A program made the position numbers and the translations under genes. This document shows positions 1 to 6,670 of a stretch of 64,000 nucleotides of DNA, piece by piece. The stretch lies in NCBI RefSeq assembly GCF_041228405.1, contig NZ_CP133888.1, positions 3,038,001 through 3,102,000 of the forward strand, in the 5' to 3' direction. Position 1 is the stretch's first letter, and each line of letters opens with the position of its first letter. This DNA comes from Salinilacustrithrix flava. Lineage in GTDB: Bacteria; Actinomycetota; Acidimicrobiia; Acidimicrobiales; Salinilacustritrichaceae. A model generated the notes under the pieces. It did no database searches, was not told the origin of the DNA, and worked only from the letters and a program-made list of their open reading frames with translations.

Positions 1-1
1 G

Positions 2-490
2 ATCTACGAGGGCACCAACGGCATCCAGGCCATGGACCTGGTCGGGCGCAAGCTGCCCATGCGGGCCGGTGGCGTGGTGAAGGACTTCCTCGCCGACGTG
101 GCCGCCACGGTCGAGAAGGGCCGGGCCGCCGGGGGCGAGCACGCCGTCATCGCCGACGCCCTCGCTGACGGGCTGGCCGCCCTCACCGAGAGCACCGACT
201 GGATCATGGCCAACGGGCTCGAGGACGTGCGCCACGCCCTCGCCGGGGCCACGCCCTACATGCGCCAGTTCGGCATCGTCGCCGGCGGCTGGTTGCTGGC
301 CGAGTCGGCGATGGAGGCAGCCGACCTCGCTGCCGGTGACGGCGCCGGCTTCAGCGACGACTTCCTCGCCGCCAAGCAGACCACCGCCCGCTTCTACGCC
401 ACCCAGCTGCTCCCGCAGGCCGCCGGCCTCACCGGTGCCGTCACCGCCGGGTTCGGCGACCTCATGGCCCTGGAGCCCGCCCAGTTCTGA
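2..490 (+). CDS. acyl-CoA dehydrogenase, C-terminal part (5' end outside window)
   Basis: This is the C-terminal 162 codons of a flavin-dependent acyl-CoA dehydrogenase, which oxidises acyl-CoA to enoyl-CoA. The frame is open from base 2. It begins with IYEGTNGIQAMDLVGRKL, the conserved loop of this family that contacts the substrate and FAD. The remainder is the long alpha-helical tail seen in the larger (about 600-residue) acyl-CoA dehydrogenases. The internal ATG at base 32 is not the true start, because the conserved loop lies upstream of it. The gene ends just before a 41-nt palindrome. The substrate cannot be inferred from this fragment. Confidence 0.9.
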   Translation: MYEGTNGIQAMDLVGRKLPMRAGGVVKDFLADVAATVEKGRAAGGEHAVIADALADGLAALTESTDWIMANGLEDVRHALAGATPYMRQFGIVAGGWLLAESAMEAADLAAGDGAGFSDDFLAAKQTTARFYATQLLPQAAGLTGAVTAGFGDLMALEPAQF

Positions 491-501
491 TCCCGTCGAG
501 C

Positions 502-542
502 GGGAGCGTATCGGTACCGAAGTTCGGTACCGATACGCTCCC
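502..542. repeat. 41-nt perfect palindrome (operator or terminator)
   Basis: Bases 502-521 are the exact reverse complement of 523-542, with one central base at 522. Each arm contains its own 10-bp palindrome TCGGTACCGA (511-520 and 524-533), so the element is also two palindromes 13 bp apart. It lies between the acyl-CoA dehydrogenase stop (490) and the GTG start of the ATPase (585). No T-run follows. Nested symmetry suggests an operator for a dimeric (for example TetR-type) repressor. A terminator for the upstream gene is the alternative. Confidence 0.75.
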
Positions 543-584
543 ACCTTCGGGTAACTGTCACTCGGGCCGCGGTACGGTGCCCGC

Positions 585-1679
585 GTGGAGCGATCGCCCT
601 TCCCGCACTCCGGACCGCTGGAGGCCGACGAGGTCACCGGCCGCGACGAGGAGGCCGCGGCGCTGGTGCGGCTCCTGGGCGGCCGGGTGCCGATCGCGCT
701 GGTCGCGCCCCGCCGCTACGGCAAGACCAGCCTGCTGCGCCGGGGCGCCTGGCTCCTCGACCAGGTCGAGCCGACCACGACGGTGTGGCTCGACCTGTAC
801 GGCCTGTCGTCGGTGTCGGACTTCGCCGTGCGCCTCGACCGGGCCCTCGGCTCCAGCACGGGCCGGTTCCGCGAGGCGCTGGACCGCGTGGCGGGCGGCC
901 TCCGCATCAGCATCGGGGTCGTGTCGGCGGAGCTGCGGCGCTCGGCCCGGTCGGCGCCCGACGCGACGGCCACCACCCACGCCCTCCTGGAGTCGCTGGT
1001 CCGCGTGGCCGAGCACCACCGCACCCTGCTGGTGATCGACGAGGTCGCCGACGCCATCGGTGTCGGGAACGTGCTGGAGCTCATGCGCTCGCACCTGCAG
1101 CCCGTGTACCGCGAGCTCGGCCTGGCCTTCGCCGGGTCGAAGCCGACGATGATGGCCCGACTCTTCGGCGACACCGACCAGCCGTTCTACTCCCAAGCCC
1201 GCCGCATCGAGCTGCAGCCGCTCCCGATCGAGGCGGTGGTCGACATCGTCCACCGTGGCTTCCGGTCGACCGATCGCGATGCGGGCCCGGTGGCGTCCGC
1301 CATCGCCTCCTTCGGCGCCGGGCACCCGCAGCGCTCGATGGAGCTGGCCGACGCGGCGTGGTGGCTCACCGAGCCAGGGGCAGCCGCCACCGCCGACACC
1401 TGGGACGCCGCCCTCGCCGGCGTCCGGTCCCGGGTCGCCCCGGGCATGCGGGACTTCTTCGGCATGCTCACGAGCACCCAGCAGGCCGTGCTTCGCGCCG
1501 TGGTCCGCACGGGCGCGCCCTTCGCCGCGTCGGAGGGCCGCTTCCACGACCTGTCGCGGTCCTCGATCACGATCGCCCGCGACGCGCTCGTCGATGCCGG
1601 TCACCTGCTGTTCGGGCCCGGTGCCTCCACGCTCACCGACCCGCTGCTCGCGGACTGGGTGGCTCGGGAGCTGCCCTGA
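585..1679 (+). CDS. AAA/STAND-like P-loop ATPase
   Basis: This 364-residue protein resembles the archaeal-ATPase/Orc1-Cdc6-like P-loop family. The N-terminus has the motif TGRDEEAAALVRLL, then a Walker A motif APRRYGKTSLL near residues 44-54. A Walker B motif, TLLVIDEVAD, lies near residues 146-155, and a sensor-like segment LAFAGSKPTMM follows. The C-terminal 100 residues look like a winged-helix domain (TSTQQAVLRAVVRTG...). The family includes DNA-binding and signalling ATPases of mostly unknown role. The start is the GTG at 585, the first start matching the conserved N-terminus. The gene stands alone and converges with the serine hydrolase gene 7 bp away. The specific function is unknown. 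Confidence 0.75.
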   Translation: MERSPFPHSGPLEADEVTGRDEEAAALVRLLGGRVPIALVAPRRYGKTSLLRRGAWLLDQVEPTTTVWLDLYGLSSVSDFAVRLDRALGSSTGRFREALDRVAGGLRISIGVVSAELRRSARSAPDATATTHALLESLVRVAEHHRTLLVIDEVADAIGVGNVLELMRSHLQPVYRELGLAFAGSKPTMMARLFGDTDQPFYSQARRIELQPLPIEAVVDIVHRGFRSTDRDAGPVASAIASFGAGHPQRSMELADAAWWLTEPGAAATADTWDAALAGVRSRVAPGMRDFFGMLTSTQQAVLRAVVRTGAPFAASEGRFHDLSRSSITIARDALVDAGHLLFGPGASTLTDPLLADWVARELP

Positions 1680-1686
1680 GCCGTGC

Positions 1687-2511
1687 TCAGCCGTGCTCGG
1701 CGAGCACCTCGGCTGCCAGCTGCGGCCAGGCGTCGATCGCCCACGGGCCGAACTCCCGGTCGGTGAGCACGACGAGGCCCACCTCGACGTCGGGGTCCCA
1801 CCACAGGAAGGTGCCGGCCCGCCCGAAGTGGCCCCACGTCTCGGGGCTGTTGGTCGGCGCGGTCCAGTGCGGATCCTTCGTGCCACGCACCTCCACGCCG
1901 AGCCCCCACGGGTTCGGGTCCTGGGCGCCGTAGCCGGGGAGCACGCCGGCGAGGTCGGGGAAGGCCGGCGTCGTCATCGCCGCGATGGAACCCGGCGCGA
2001 GCAGGCGCCCGGCGTGCAGGGCGACGAGGAGCGCGGCCAGGTCGTCCACCGACGACGCGTAGCCGTGAGCCGGTGAGCCTGCGATCGTCGTGGCGCCGAG
2101 CCCGAGTGGGTCGACGAGGGCGGCGCGCACGTAGTCGTCCATGTCCATGCCGGTCCGGTCCGCCACGTGGTCGCCGAGGACCTCGAAGCCGACGTTGGAG
2201 TAGATCCGCTTGCGCTCGGGTGGACCGAGCGGCGTGCGATCGCCGTCGGGCGGCAGGCCGCTGGCGTGGGCGAGCAGGTGGCGCACGGTGGCGCCCTCCG
2301 GGCCGCCGGCGCTGGCGACGTCGTCGTCGAGGCCGACCGTGCCCTCCTCGACCGCGACGTGGACGGCGATGGCGGCCAGCACCTTGCTCACCGATGCCAG
2401 CGGGAAGGTCCGGTCGGTCGGGCCGCGAGCGGTGAGGAGGCCGTCCGGTCCGATGACCCCGGCCGCGACGGTGGGGACGTCCCAGCGGTCGATCTGGTCG
2501 AGGGCGGCCAT
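1687..2511 (-). CDS. beta-lactamase-family serine hydrolase
   Basis: This 274-residue protein belongs to the class C beta-lactamase/penicillin-binding-protein-like hydrolases. The catalytic motifs are visible in order: S-x-x-K as SVSK near residue 41, Y-x-N as YSN near residue 106, and an H-x-G-type third motif as HFGRAGT near residue 231. There is no signal peptide, which fits a cytoplasmic esterase or amide hydrolase rather than a secreted resistance enzyme. The ATG at 2511 lies 2 bp after the stop of the upstream dioxygenase gene, so the two form an operon. Upstream readthrough in this frame is noncoding shadow. The substrate is unknown. Confidence 0.85.
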   Translation of the reverse strand: MAALDQIDRWDVPTVAAGVIGPDGLLTARGPTDRTFPLASVSKVLAAIAVHVAVEEGTVGLDDDVASAGGPEGATVRHLLAHASGLPPDGDRTPLGPPERKRIYSNVGFEVLGDHVADRTGMDMDDYVRAALVDPLGLGATTIAGSPAHGYASSVDDLAALLVALHAGRLLAPGSIAAMTTPAFPDLAGVLPGYGAQDPNPWGLGVEVRGTKDPHWTAPTNSPETWGHFGRAGTFLWWDPDVEVGLVVLTDREFGPWAIDAWPQLAAEVLAEHG

Positions 2512-2513
2512 GC

Positions 2514-3332
2514 TCAGCCGGCGTCCCAGAGCATGGTGTCGTCGGCGTCGTCCCGGTCGAGCAGGCGGAGCGGGTCCGTCTTGTCGATGTGGCCGATGAG
2601 GCCCCGGTACGTGCCGTAGCCGCACAGCCGGGCGAGGCGCTTGTCGAAGGTGGCGGCGATCTCGCGGGGCACGCCGAGCTGCTGGTTCTCCTGCTGGCGG
2701 ATCATCCCGGCGCAGTAGTTGTCGGCGATGCCGACCCGCCGGCCGTCGCTGCGGTTGGCCCCGCCCCCGTGCCACAGGCTGCCGTGCCAGAGGAGCACGC
2801 TGCCGGCCGGCATCTCGGCGGGGACGGTGTCGTAGGCCTCGCCGTACACCGGGTAGTCGGGCTCCCGGTGAGAACCGGGGACGAGCCGGGTGGCGCCGTT
2901 GGCCTCGGTGAAGTCGGTGATCGCCCACATCGAGTTGCACACGGTCGGGAACCCGGTGCGGGGGAGGCCGATGACCTGGTCGTCGGAGTGGATGGGCTGG
3001 GCCGATTCGCCCGGGCGGATGTCGATCGACGACAGCGTGGACAGCAGGCACTCGCGATCGAGGACGCGCTCGACGACCGGGAGCACGGCCGGCGCGGTGG
3101 GGATCCGCTGGAAGACCTGGCCGTGGGCGAGCAGGTTGTACACGCGGTAGGTGTCACGACCCTCGAAGCCGTTGTCGGCCGGAGTCAGGGCACGTGCCTC
3201 GATGATGGCGTCGAGCGCCTCGAGCACCTCCCCGGCGAAGGCGGCATCGAAGGCATCCGGGACGATCGTGTAGCCCTGCTCCTCGATCTCGGCAGCGTGG
3301 CGATCGGCATCGGCGTCGGTGAGCGTGCGCAT
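2514..3332 (-). CDS. phytanoyl-CoA dioxygenase (PhyH) family protein
   Basis: This 272-residue Fe(II)/2-oxoglutarate-dependent dioxygenase would hydroxylate a small or lipid substrate. The iron facial triad is visible as the H-x-D in PIHSDDQVIG and a distal His in SLWHGGGANRS. An Arg in the following SDGRRV is the likely 2-oxoglutarate anchor. The segment GATRLVPGSH is characteristic of the PhyH family. The gene is the first of a two-gene operon with the serine hydrolase. It is divergent from the alkyltransferase-like gene, with only 24 bp between start codons, so the promoters must overlap. The substrate is unknown. Confidence 0.85.
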   Translation of the reverse strand: MRTLTDADADRHAAEIEEQGYTIVPDAFDAAFAGEVLEALDAIIEARALTPADNGFEGRDTYRVYNLLAHGQVFQRIPTAPAVLPVVERVLDRECLLSTLSSIDIRPGESAQPIHSDDQVIGLPRTGFPTVCNSMWAITDFTEANGATRLVPGSHREPDYPVYGEAYDTVPAEMPAGSVLLWHGSLWHGGGANRSDGRRVGIADNYCAGMIRQQENQQLGVPREIAATFDKRLARLCGYGTYRGLIGHIDKTDPLRLLDRDDADDTMLWDAG

Positions 3333-3356
3333 CGGCGGCGATGGTAGGCAACCGCA

Positions 3357-3638
3357 GTGGCCACGACGTTCGAGGAGGCGGTCCTCGCCGTGCTGTCGGC
3401 GCTGCCGGCCGGCGAGGTGATCACCTACGGCGAGGTGGCAGCCGAGGCCGGCCGCCCCGGCGCCGCACGCGCCGTGGGTCGGGTGATGGCCACGAGCGGC
3501 GGCGACGTGGCGTGGTGGCGGGTCGTCGCCGCCGACGGCCGCCTCGCCCCGGGCAAGGAGGCCGAGCAGCGACGTCGCCTGGCCGCCGAGGGCGTGGACG
3601 TCGGCGACCGTCGGGTCCGGGGCATGCGCCGCCGCTGA
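3357..3638 (+). CDS. alkyltransferase-like (ATL/MGMT-type DNA-binding) protein
   Basis: This 93-residue protein is the isolated DNA-binding domain of the O6-alkylguanine-DNA alkyltransferase family. ITYGEVAAEAG and AARAVGRVMAT match the winged helix and the arginine-finger region of MGMT. The active-site PCHR is replaced by AWWRVVAADG, so the acceptor Cys is absent. That substitution defines alkyltransferase-like proteins, which bind alkylated guanine and flag it for nucleotide excision repair without removing the alkyl group. The start is the GTG at 3357. The gene is divergent from the PhyH gene and converges on the nitrile hydratase activator gene. Confidence 0.88.
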   Translation: MATTFEEAVLAVLSALPAGEVITYGEVAAEAGRPGAARAVGRVMATSGGDVAWWRVVAADGRLAPGKEAEQRRRLAAEGVDVGDRRVRGMRRR

Positions 3639-3671
3639 GGGGCCCGACGTTCCCGGTGACGCAGCCGCGGC

Positions 3672-3944
3672 TCAGGAGGGGGAGAGCTCGTCGAGGTCGC
3701 CGACCGTGACCAGTTCGGTCGTGACGAGGAGGTCTTCGAGCGCGAGGGTCCAGCTCTCCCAGTAGGGGCGACCATCGTCGGACGCGATGGCGGCGATGAG
3801 CCGGGCGCGGAAGGGCGCCCAGTCACCGTCGAAGCGGGTCTCCACGATGGCTGCGGCGAGGCCGAAGGCCCGGGCCTGCCATGGGGCGTCGAACGCCAGC
3901 TCGCCGTTGCGGCGGGGGACGTCGACCGCGTCGAGTCCGCTCAC
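3672..3944 (-). CDS. nitrile hydratase accessory/activator protein (P14K-like)
   Basis: This 90-residue protein ends the nitrile hydratase operon. The motif FDAPWQARAFGLAAAI and a later YWESWTLALEDLL are typical of the small cobalt-type activators (NhlE/P14K), which form a complex with the alpha subunit and deliver cobalt by subunit swapping. The GTG start at 3944 overlaps the alpha-subunit stop by 4 bases (GTGA), indicating translational coupling. The order beta-alpha-activator is that of the Rhodococcus J1 cobalt nitrile hydratase operons. Confidence 0.9.
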   Translation of the reverse strand: MSGLDAVDVPRRNGELAFDAPWQARAFGLAAAIVETRFDGDWAPFRARLIAAIASDDGRPYWESWTLALEDLLVTTELVTVGDLDELSPS

Positions 3945-4534
3945 GGGCGGGCCACCCCGATCATCGCGTCGCGGGTCACCAGCTCGGCGAGCTGGTCCTC
4001 GGAGAGATCGTCGGTGCCCGCGGGCTGCTGCGGGAGCACGAGGTAGCGCTGCTCCGCCGACGAGTCCCAGACCGCGACCTCCACGTCGTCGTCCAGCTGG
4101 CAGCCCATCTCGGCGAGCACGGCACGCGGCTCGCGCACCACCCGCGCCCGGTACGCCGGGTCCTTGTACCAGGTCGGCGGCAGGCCCAGCACGGGCCACG
4201 GGTAGCACGAGCAGAGGGTGCACACGACCACGTTGTGCACCGAGTCGGTGTTCTCGACGACCTGCATGTGGTCGCCCTCGGCGCCACCGAAGCCGAGCTC
4301 GGCGATGGCCGCGGTGCTGTCGGCGAGCAACCGTCGGCGGTAGTCGGGGTCGACCCAGGCGCGTGCCACGACCTTCGCCCCGTTGCGCGGCCCGATGTCC
4401 TCCTCGTAGGCCCGGTTGACCTCGTCGACGAAGCCGGGGGAGACGAGGCCGCGCTCGGTGAGCAGCGCCTCCAGGGCGGCCACGCGCCGCTCGATCGGCG
4501 CAGGCTCGGCGGGGTGGTGGTGGTCGGTGCTCAT
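3941..4534 (-). CDS. nthA: nitrile hydratase alpha subunit, cobalt type
   Basis: This 197-residue subunit carries the metal centre that hydrates nitriles to amides. The metal claw is V-C-T-L-C-S-C at Cys105-Cys110. A Thr between the first two Cys marks the non-corrin cobalt class, whereas the iron class has Ser. The second and third Cys are the ones oxidised to sulfinic and sulfenic acids in the family. YPWPVLGLPPTWYK follows, as in characterised enzymes. The ATG at 4534 overlaps the beta-subunit stop by 4 bases. No amidase, aldoxime dehydratase or cobalt transporter lies nearby. Confidence 0.95.
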   Translation of the reverse strand: MSTDHHHPAEPAPIERRVAALEALLTERGLVSPGFVDEVNRAYEEDIGPRNGAKVVARAWVDPDYRRRLLADSTAAIAELGFGGAEGDHMQVVENTDSVHNVVVCTLCSCYPWPVLGLPPTWYKDPAYRARVVREPRAVLAEMGCQLDDDVEVAVWDSSAEQRYLVLPQQPAGTDDLSEDQLAELVTRDAMIGVARP

Positions 4535-5148
4535 GCTGGCTCCAGGTAGCTGTCCCACAGGTCGACGTGCACGACGACGTCCGGCTCGGCGTCGTCCCAC
4601 AGGTCCCGCGCCGAGAAGCCCACGCCGTAGGTGCCTTCCTCGACGCGCTCCGTCGAGTGCGCCTCGACGTCGGGGAGGCTGAACCGGCCGTCGACCCGCG
4701 TGACGGTGCCGGTCCGATCGCAGAGGTAGGCCGGGCAGCGGGTGTGTCCCCCGTGCGGTGCGGCGACGACGCGCACCCGGTCACCGACCTCGAAGCGCTG
4801 CGTGCCGGTGCCGTCGATCTCCGGCTGGACGGCCGGCCGAGCCAGAGGAAAGGCGCCGCCGGCCCGGGTTTCGAGCTCGGCCGGCGCGACGACGCCGCTC
4901 TCCACCGCGATGGTGGCGGCTGCGGTGAGCCAGTGCTCGTAGTAGCTGCTGGCCAGGTAGTGGCCGGGGTCCATCCGCTCGATGGCGTGCCGGAACGCCG
5001 AGGTCGTCGGATCGGGGTGGGTGCCCATCGCCGCGAAGACGAGGGCACGCGCCGTGCGCTCCCAGGGCTCGTGGAAGACCGGCTCGTCGGGCTCGACGTC
5101 GACCGAGCCGAAGCCCTCCCGCCCCCCGAGGTCGTGCGCCAGCTCCAC
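4531..5148 (-). CDS. nthB: nitrile hydratase beta subunit
   Basis: This 205-residue protein is the beta subunit that pairs with the alpha subunit to form the active site. The N-terminus (MELAHDLGGREGFG, then DEPVFHEPWERTA) is the conserved start of the family. The C-terminal SH3-like barrel contains GDRVRV, HTRCPAYLCDRTGTV and YGVGFSARDLW. The start is a GTG at 5148. This is the first gene of the three-gene operon, and its ATGA overlap with the alpha subunit suggests strictly coupled 1:1 expression. Confidence 0.95.
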   Translation of the reverse strand: MELAHDLGGREGFGSVDVEPDEPVFHEPWERTARALVFAAMGTHPDPTTSAFRHAIERMDPGHYLASSYYEHWLTAAATIAVESGVVAPAELETRAGGAFPLARPAVQPEIDGTGTQRFEVGDRVRVVAAPHGGHTRCPAYLCDRTGTVTRVDGRFSLPDVEAHSTERVEEGTYGVGFSARDLWDDAEPDVVVHVDLWDSYLEPA

Positions 5149-5193
5149 GCGCGGAGTCTGACAGGTCCCCGGCGCCGACGAGAGCGCTCGCGC

Positions 5194-5430
5194 TCAGAGC
5201 CGCCGGCGTTCGTTCAGCTCGGTGGCCAGTGCCCAGAGCGTGGCCTCGTCGCCGGCTCGGACCCGGGCGGCGTCGTGGTGGCGGCCGAGCGAGTCGAGGA
5301 CGCCGGCCACGTCCGGGGTGCCGTGGAGCACCTCGACGGCCTCGGCGATCGCGCCGGCGAGCTCCTCGGTCGAGCCGTCCAGGTGACCGAGCAGTGCCTC
5401 CACCTGGGCTTTCGTCAGCCGGTCGCGCAC
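5194..5430 (-). CDS. small hypothetical protein
   Basis: This 78-residue helical, acidic protein is not recognised. It contains LTKAQVEALLGHLD and two further predicted helices, ending in LNERRRL, with no signal peptide or cysteine. The GTG at 5430 is the first start after the upstream promoter gap. It is divergent from the helicase gene (60 bp between starts). It might be co-transcribed with the nitrile hydratase operon (45 bp gap). The coding assignment rests on frame openness and codon usage only. Confidence 0.55.
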   Translation of the reverse strand: MRDRLTKAQVEALLGHLDGSTEELAGAIAEAVEVLHGTPDVAGVLDSLGRHHDAARVRAGDEATLWALATELNERRRL

Positions 5431-5490
5431 GCCCGGACGGTACCGGCGATCGCGGAGCCTGCGGCATCTGGCGGTACCGTTGACGTCTAC

Positions 5491-6657
5491 ATGACGACTT
5501 TCGCAGAACTGGGCATCGACGAAGACCTGGTCGAGTGCCTCGCCTCCCAGGGCATCGAATCGCCCTTCCCCATCCAGGAGCTCACCATCCCCGACGCGGT
5601 CTCCGGCCGCGACGTGTGCGGCAAGGCCAAGACCGGCTCGGGCAAGACCCTGGCCTTCGGCGTCCCGATGGTCATGGCGCTCCCCGAGCCCGACGACATC
5701 CACAAGGGCCCGGCCGGTCTGGTGCTCTGCCCCACCCGCGAGCTGGCCCTCCAGGTCGCCGAGGTGCTCGAACCCCTGGCCAAGGTGAAGGGCCACACCA
5801 TCACCGCCGTGTACGGCGGCGAGAAGATCGAGAAGCAGATCAAGTCCATCGACGACGGCACCGGCATCATCGTGGCCACGCCGGGGCGGCTCATCGACCT
5901 GCTCCAGCGGGGCGACGTGAAGCTGGACGAGGTCAAGATGGTCGCCGTCGACGAGGCCGACCGGATGGCCGACATGGGCTTCCTGCCCCAGGTCGAGTGG
6001 GTCCTGCGCCACGTGCCCGGCGGGCACCAGACGCTGCTGTTCTCGGCCACCCTCGACGGCTCCGTCGGCGCGCTGATCGACCGCTACCAGACGGATCCGG
6101 TCACCAAGGAGGTCGTCTCCGAGACGGTCACCGTCGACCAGATGCACCACCGCTTCATCAAGATCCACGAGCGGGACAAGGCCAAGGTCGTGGCGGCCAT
6201 CGTCGAGAACGGCAACCGCACGCTGATCTTCTCCAACACCAAGCGCGCCGCCGACCGCCTGGCCGACGACCTCGACGACCTCGGCGTGAAGGCGTCGCCC
6301 ATCCACGGCGACCTGCCCCAGCGGGCCCGGGAGAAGGCGCTCCAGCGATTCACCGACGGCAAGATCCAGGCGCTGGTGGCCTCCGACGTCGCCGCCCGCG
6401 GTCTGGACATCGACCTCATCGACACGGTGATCCACTGGGATCCGCCGCCGGACCACAAGACCTACCTGCATCGCTCGGGCCGCACCGCCCGGGCCGGCAC
6501 CACGGGCGTGGCCGTCACCCTCATCAAGTGGGACGAGGAGATGTCGGTGAAGCTCCTGCAGCGCCGCCTGGGACTCGACGAGCACCCGATGGTGGAGATG
6601 TTCTCCAACGACGAGCGCCTCAAGGACCTCGCCGGCTGGGACCCCTTCGCCTCCTAG
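5491..6657 (+). CDS. DEAD-box ATP-dependent RNA helicase
   Basis: This 388-residue protein holds the two RecA-like domains of a DEAD-box helicase, which unwinds RNA duplexes in ribosome assembly or RNA decay. Visible motifs are the Q motif (FPIQE), motif I AKTGSGKT (46-53), Ia PTRELA, Ib TPGRL, II DEAD, III SAT, motif IV region TLIFSNT, motif V ARGLDI and VI HRSGRTAR. It ends almost directly after domain 2, without the basic tail of RhlE or DeaD, so it is a minimal helicase. The ATG at 5491 precedes the Q-motif region at the usual distance. The DNA methylase gene follows 13 bp later on the same strand. Confidence 0.93.
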   Translation: MTTFAELGIDEDLVECLASQGIESPFPIQELTIPDAVSGRDVCGKAKTGSGKTLAFGVPMVMALPEPDDIHKGPAGLVLCPTRELALQVAEVLEPLAKVKGHTITAVYGGEKIEKQIKSIDDGTGIIVATPGRLIDLLQRGDVKLDEVKMVAVDEADRMADMGFLPQVEWVLRHVPGGHQTLLFSATLDGSVGALIDRYQTDPVTKEVVSETVTVDQMHHRFIKIHERDKAKVVAAIVENGNRTLIFSNTKRAADRLADDLDDLGVKASPIHGDLPQRAREKALQRFTDGKIQALVASDVAARGLDIDLIDTVIHWDPPPDHKTYLHRSGRTARAGTTGVAVTLIKWDEEMSVKLLQRRLGLDEHPMVEMFSNDERLKDLAGWDPFAS

Positions 6658-6670
6658 CGCGAGCCCCGCC

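Noticed and set aside
558..1886. Long minus-strand open frame opposite the ATPase gene
   Set aside because: It is an antisense shadow of high-GC codons; its composition is Arg/Gly/Ala-rich without motifs, and the plus strand encodes a clear P-loop ATPase.
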